In this document: in pieces, positions 62,003 to 64,000 of the stretch | How positions within the stretch are numbered: position 1 is the first letter of the stretch | How the letters are laid out: each line of letters begins with the position of its first letter | Source of the DNA: Bacteroidales bacterium | Lineage (GTDB): Bacteria > Bacteroidota > Bacteroidia > Bacteroidales > UBA932 | Assembly: GCA_017962235.1 (NCBI GenBank) | Contig: JAGCVS010000009.1 | Location: 1-64,000, forward strand | Length of the DNA stretch: 64,000 nt | Direction of reading: 5' to 3' | The notes under the pieces: model-generated | The model's input: the letters and a program-made list of their open reading frames with translations, nothing else | The model's database searches: none | Told to the model about the DNA's origin: nothing | Position numbers and translations under genes: made by a program

Positions 62003-63108
62003 AGGTTCGCGGCAACTATCTTTTCGATTTCGGCCGGGTCGTAGATGTCCTTGGCCAGGATGTCGCATTCTCGGCTGATGATGAACATGGTGGGGATGGA
62101 GTTCAGGTTGTATGCGGCAACTGCCGGAGAAACCAGCCCCAGCCCGTCGTTCACGCAGGTCCAGGGGAGCTTCTGGTTGCGGACGGAGGCGGCCCATGCG
62201 GTCTTGTCCTCGTCTACGCATACCTGATAGATTTCAAAGCCCTTGCTGTGATACTTCTCGTATACGGGAACCATCTCCAGGTTGAACATCTTGTGCTCGT
62301 CCTGTGCGATGCTCCAGAAAGAGAGCAGGATAACGTTGCCAAACATGTCGCTCAGCAGATGCTCCTTGCCGTCAAAGTCGGTCATCTTGATCTCGGGCAG
62401 GCCATACACGGCGTTGGAGATCTTCTCTTCCAGCTCGTCTGCATTGCGGCGCATGTCAATGGCCTTTGACACAGCGTTCACGAATTCGTTGTCGGGATAC
62501 TTCTGAACCAGCGAGTCGCGCACCGAGGTGAAGATGTAGACATCTGTGGGCTCCTGGAATACGTACAGCTGGTCGTTGAACTTCTGGAACAGGGCTGCTG
62601 CTGATGTTATGGAGAAGGGGTTGCCCACCACCTGGCGCAGCATGGCCCGCTTGTGGTCTATGTAAATCCTGGAGAGCTGGAGGTTCATGTCCTCCGGCTC
62701 TTCTGCCAGAACCCTTTCCATCTGTGCTTTGCTGGCGGCCAGCAGGGAATCCATCTGCATGAGCAGGCGGCTGTCTTCAGAACCTGCCACACTGTAGCGG
62801 CCAAGGGTGTCTGCGCTAACGCTGATGCGCTCTTTGTCGGCAGCTACCACGCCGGCCAGCTTGGTGCCGTTGTGATAGAAATAATAGAAGGCGGGATTCA
62901 CCTTGTCGCGCAATTCCAGCTTGCATTTCAGGTGTCCGTTGCCGTTAGTGGCAAGGCTGTCTATGAAAGAGAGGCGGTTATAGTCCAGACGATAGAGTTC
63001 CACGTTGGTGGCGACGCCCTCTTTGAGGTCCAGGTTTACCACGGCGCCCGGCTTGCTGCACGATACCACAGCCAGCAGCGCAATCAGCGGGAAGATGATT
63101 CTTTTCAT
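61999..63108 (-). CDS. TlpA-like thioredoxin-fold lipoprotein without CXXC
   Basis: A 369-residue lipoprotein (lipobox VVSC, Cys17). Residues about 20-115 form a DUF4369-like beta domain, followed by a helical middle part and a C-terminal thioredoxin fold (about 245-369). The place of the WCGPC active site reads FWSIAQDEHKM, with no cysteine, while the cis-Pro loop IPTMFII remains. It should therefore not act as a thiol-disulfide reductase and may be a binding or structural protein. The start at 63108 removes 59 unlikely residues. Confidence 0.82.
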   Translation of the reverse strand: MKRIIFPLIALLAVVSCSKPGAVVNLDLKEGVATNVELYRLDYNRLSFIDSLATNGNGHLKCKLELRDKVNPAFYYFYHNGTKLAGVVAADKERISVSADTLGRYSVAGSEDSRLLMQMDSLLAASKAQMERVLAEEPEDMNLQLSRIYIDHKRAMLRQVVGNPFSITSAAALFQKFNDQLYVFQEPTDVYIFTSVRDSLVQKYPDNEFVNAVSKAIDMRRNADELEEKISNAVYGLPEIKMTDFDGKEHLLSDMFGNVILLSFWSIAQDEHKMFNLEMVPVYEKYHSKGFEIYQVCVDEDKTAWAASVRNQKLPWTCVNDGLGLVSPAVAAYNLNSIPTMFIISRECDILAKDIYDPAEIEKIVAANL

Positions 63109-63113
63109 GGCTG

Positions 63114-63512
63114 CTATTTGTTGAATTCGGCTGCGATAGCGGCTGCGACCACTTTGAATCGCTCCGGAGTGAGGGATTTCTTCTCTGCGCGGAAATCCAT
63201 GTCGCTCTCTTTCTGCAGGGGAACCAGATGAATGTGTGCGTGAGGCACCTCCATGCCCAGCACGGCTACCCCTACGCGCTTGCATGGGATGGCGCGCTTG
63301 ATGGCTTCCGCCACCTTCTTGGCGAATGCGGTAAGGCCGGCGTAGGTCTCATCGTCCAGGTCAAAGATGTAATCCACCTCTTTCTTGGGAATCACCAGAG
63401 TGTGCCCCTCAACCATGGGGTTGATGTCCAGGAATGCAAAGTAGTTTTCGTCTTCTGCAACTTTGTAAGAGGGTATCTCACCCGCTGCAATCTTTGAAAA
63501 TATGGTTGCCAT
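63114..63512 (-). CDS. HIT-family nucleotide hydrolase
   Basis: A 132-residue protein with the histidine triad HAHIHLVPL (about 98-106) and the TLVIPKKEVDYIFDLDD segment. Such proteins hydrolyse nucleoside phosphoramidates or dinucleoside polyphosphates; the exact substrate is unknown. It is 3 nt downstream of greA. Confidence 0.92.
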   Translation of the reverse strand: MATIFSKIAAGEIPSYKVAEDENYFAFLDINPMVEGHTLVIPKKEVDYIFDLDDETYAGLTAFAKKVAEAIKRAIPCKRVGVAVLGMEVPHAHIHLVPLQKESDMDFRAEKKSLTPERFKVVAAAIAAEFNK

Positions 63513-63515
63513 GGC

Positions 63516-63986
63516 TTAGATGCTTATGTCAAGGATTTCGAATTGCATGAGTCCGGAGGGAACCTGTACGTCCACGGTCTCGCCCTTGCGGTGTCCCAGC
63601 AGGGCCTTTGCGATGGGGGTGCCCACAGCCAGCTTGCCTTCGCGGAAGTTGGCCTCTGTCTCACCCACGATGGTGTATTCCATCACCGCGCCGTTCTTGG
63701 TATTTTTGATTCTGACCTTGTTGAGCATCTGCACCGTATCGGTGTTGAGCTTGCTCTCGTCTATGACCCTCGCGGTGGCAAGCATGTCCTGCAGCTTGCT
63801 TATCTTGAGCTCCAGCAGGCCCTGAGCCTCGCGGGCTGCGTCATATTCTGCATTCTCGCTCAGGTCGCCCTTGTCGCGTGCCTCCGCAATCGCCTTGGAT
63901 ATCACCGGGCGCTCTGCAATAGCCTCTGCCAGCTGCTGTTTGAGGTCATCCAGACCTTTCTGTGTCAAATAGTGTATTTCTGCCAT
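63516..63986 (-). CDS. greA: transcript cleavage factor GreA
   Basis: A 156-residue factor that restarts backtracked RNA polymerase. The N-terminal coiled coil (about 8-75) has the AEARDKGDLSENAEYDAA tip with acidic residues that deliver Mg2+. The C-terminal FKBP-like domain (about 80-156) contains EGKLAVGTPIAKALLGHRKGE. Length is typical. Only 14 nt of upstream sequence are in the window. Confidence 0.96.
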   Translation of the reverse strand: MAEIHYLTQKGLDDLKQQLAEAIAERPVISKAIAEARDKGDLSENAEYDAAREAQGLLELKISKLQDMLATARVIDESKLNTDTVQMLNKVRIKNTKNGAVMEYTIVGETEANFREGKLAVGTPIAKALLGHRKGETVDVQVPSGLMQFEILDISI

Positions 63987-64000
63987 TTCGATAAAAAATT

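Noticed and set aside
1-64000. CRISPR arrays, insertion sequences or phage genomes
   Set aside because: No regularly spaced short repeats, no transposase or integrase genes and no phage structural genes were found; only remnants in 39.5-41.8 kb.

Overview
The window looks like chromosome from an uncultured member of the Bacteroidota, probably order Bacteroidales. The main signs are a SusC/SusD locus with an ECF sigma/FecR pair, Bacteroidota-only families (DUF4290, probable DUF4293, DUF3823, GxGYxYP), and promoters of the TTTG / TAnnTTTG type in front of most transcription units. Genes are densely packed, GC is moderately high, and no complete mobile element, CRISPR array or rRNA operon is present. 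One tRNA (Gly, CCC) was found.

Layout. 1-8.9 kb: the 3' end of rpsA, a lipoprotein, RNase Z, an envelope pair (mltG and a GH73/LysM glucosaminidase), lemA, and a minus-strand lipid A operon lpxD-lpxC-lpxA-wbqC. 8.9-13.5 kb: rimP-nusA-infB behind a strong promoter and a leader containing a terminator-like hairpin. 13.5-22.2 kb: an rfbD-like reductase, DUF4290-ftsK-lolA-like, a small-molecule kinase, a NUDIX protein, and pyrE with an SRPBCC protein and an RsmF-type RNA methylase. 22.2-34.8 kb: carbohydrate section, with a Tat-exported Gfo/Idh/MocA oxidoreductase, a fossil NUDIX tail, and a glycan-uptake locus (GxGYxYP lipoprotein, DUF3823 lipoprotein, SusD, STN-type SusC, FecR; divergent ECF sigma factor; GH88 unsaturated-uronyl hydrolase). 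34.8-39.5 kb: CoA-transferase, mazG, tcdA, prfA and a possible nuclease-fold protein.

39.5-42.4 kb is an AT-richer accessory patch. It holds a duplicated 31-bp promoter-bearing repeat, a possible small RNA, an unrecognised 143-aa protein, a DUF2971 protein, a 5'-truncated gene fragment and a five-repeat beta-flower-type protein. 42.4-49 kb: a lipoprotein, rmuC, a DUF4293-like protein, a transglutaminase-like protein, a large TPR protein, an M23/LysM peptidase and tRNA-Gly. 49-64 kb: galK-galM, an O-methyltransferase, an M16 peptidase, dnaX-lptB, a Cys-rich mini membrane protein, nadE-prs, engB, xseA-xseB-glgB, a cysteine-less thioredoxin-fold lipoprotein, a HIT protein and greA.

Functionally the window mixes housekeeping (translation, lipid A and peptidoglycan, replication and repair, NAD and PRPP synthesis) with one regulated uptake system for a uronic-acid-containing glycan. 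A recurring architectural feature is tail-to-tail gene pairs whose stop codons overlap or abut (six junctions), leaving no room for a terminator. I found no clear wholly new multi-gene system. The best candidates for new biology are the nusA-operon leader hairpin, the divergent sigma/FecR arrangement of the glycan locus, and the accessory patch at 39.5-42.4 kb.
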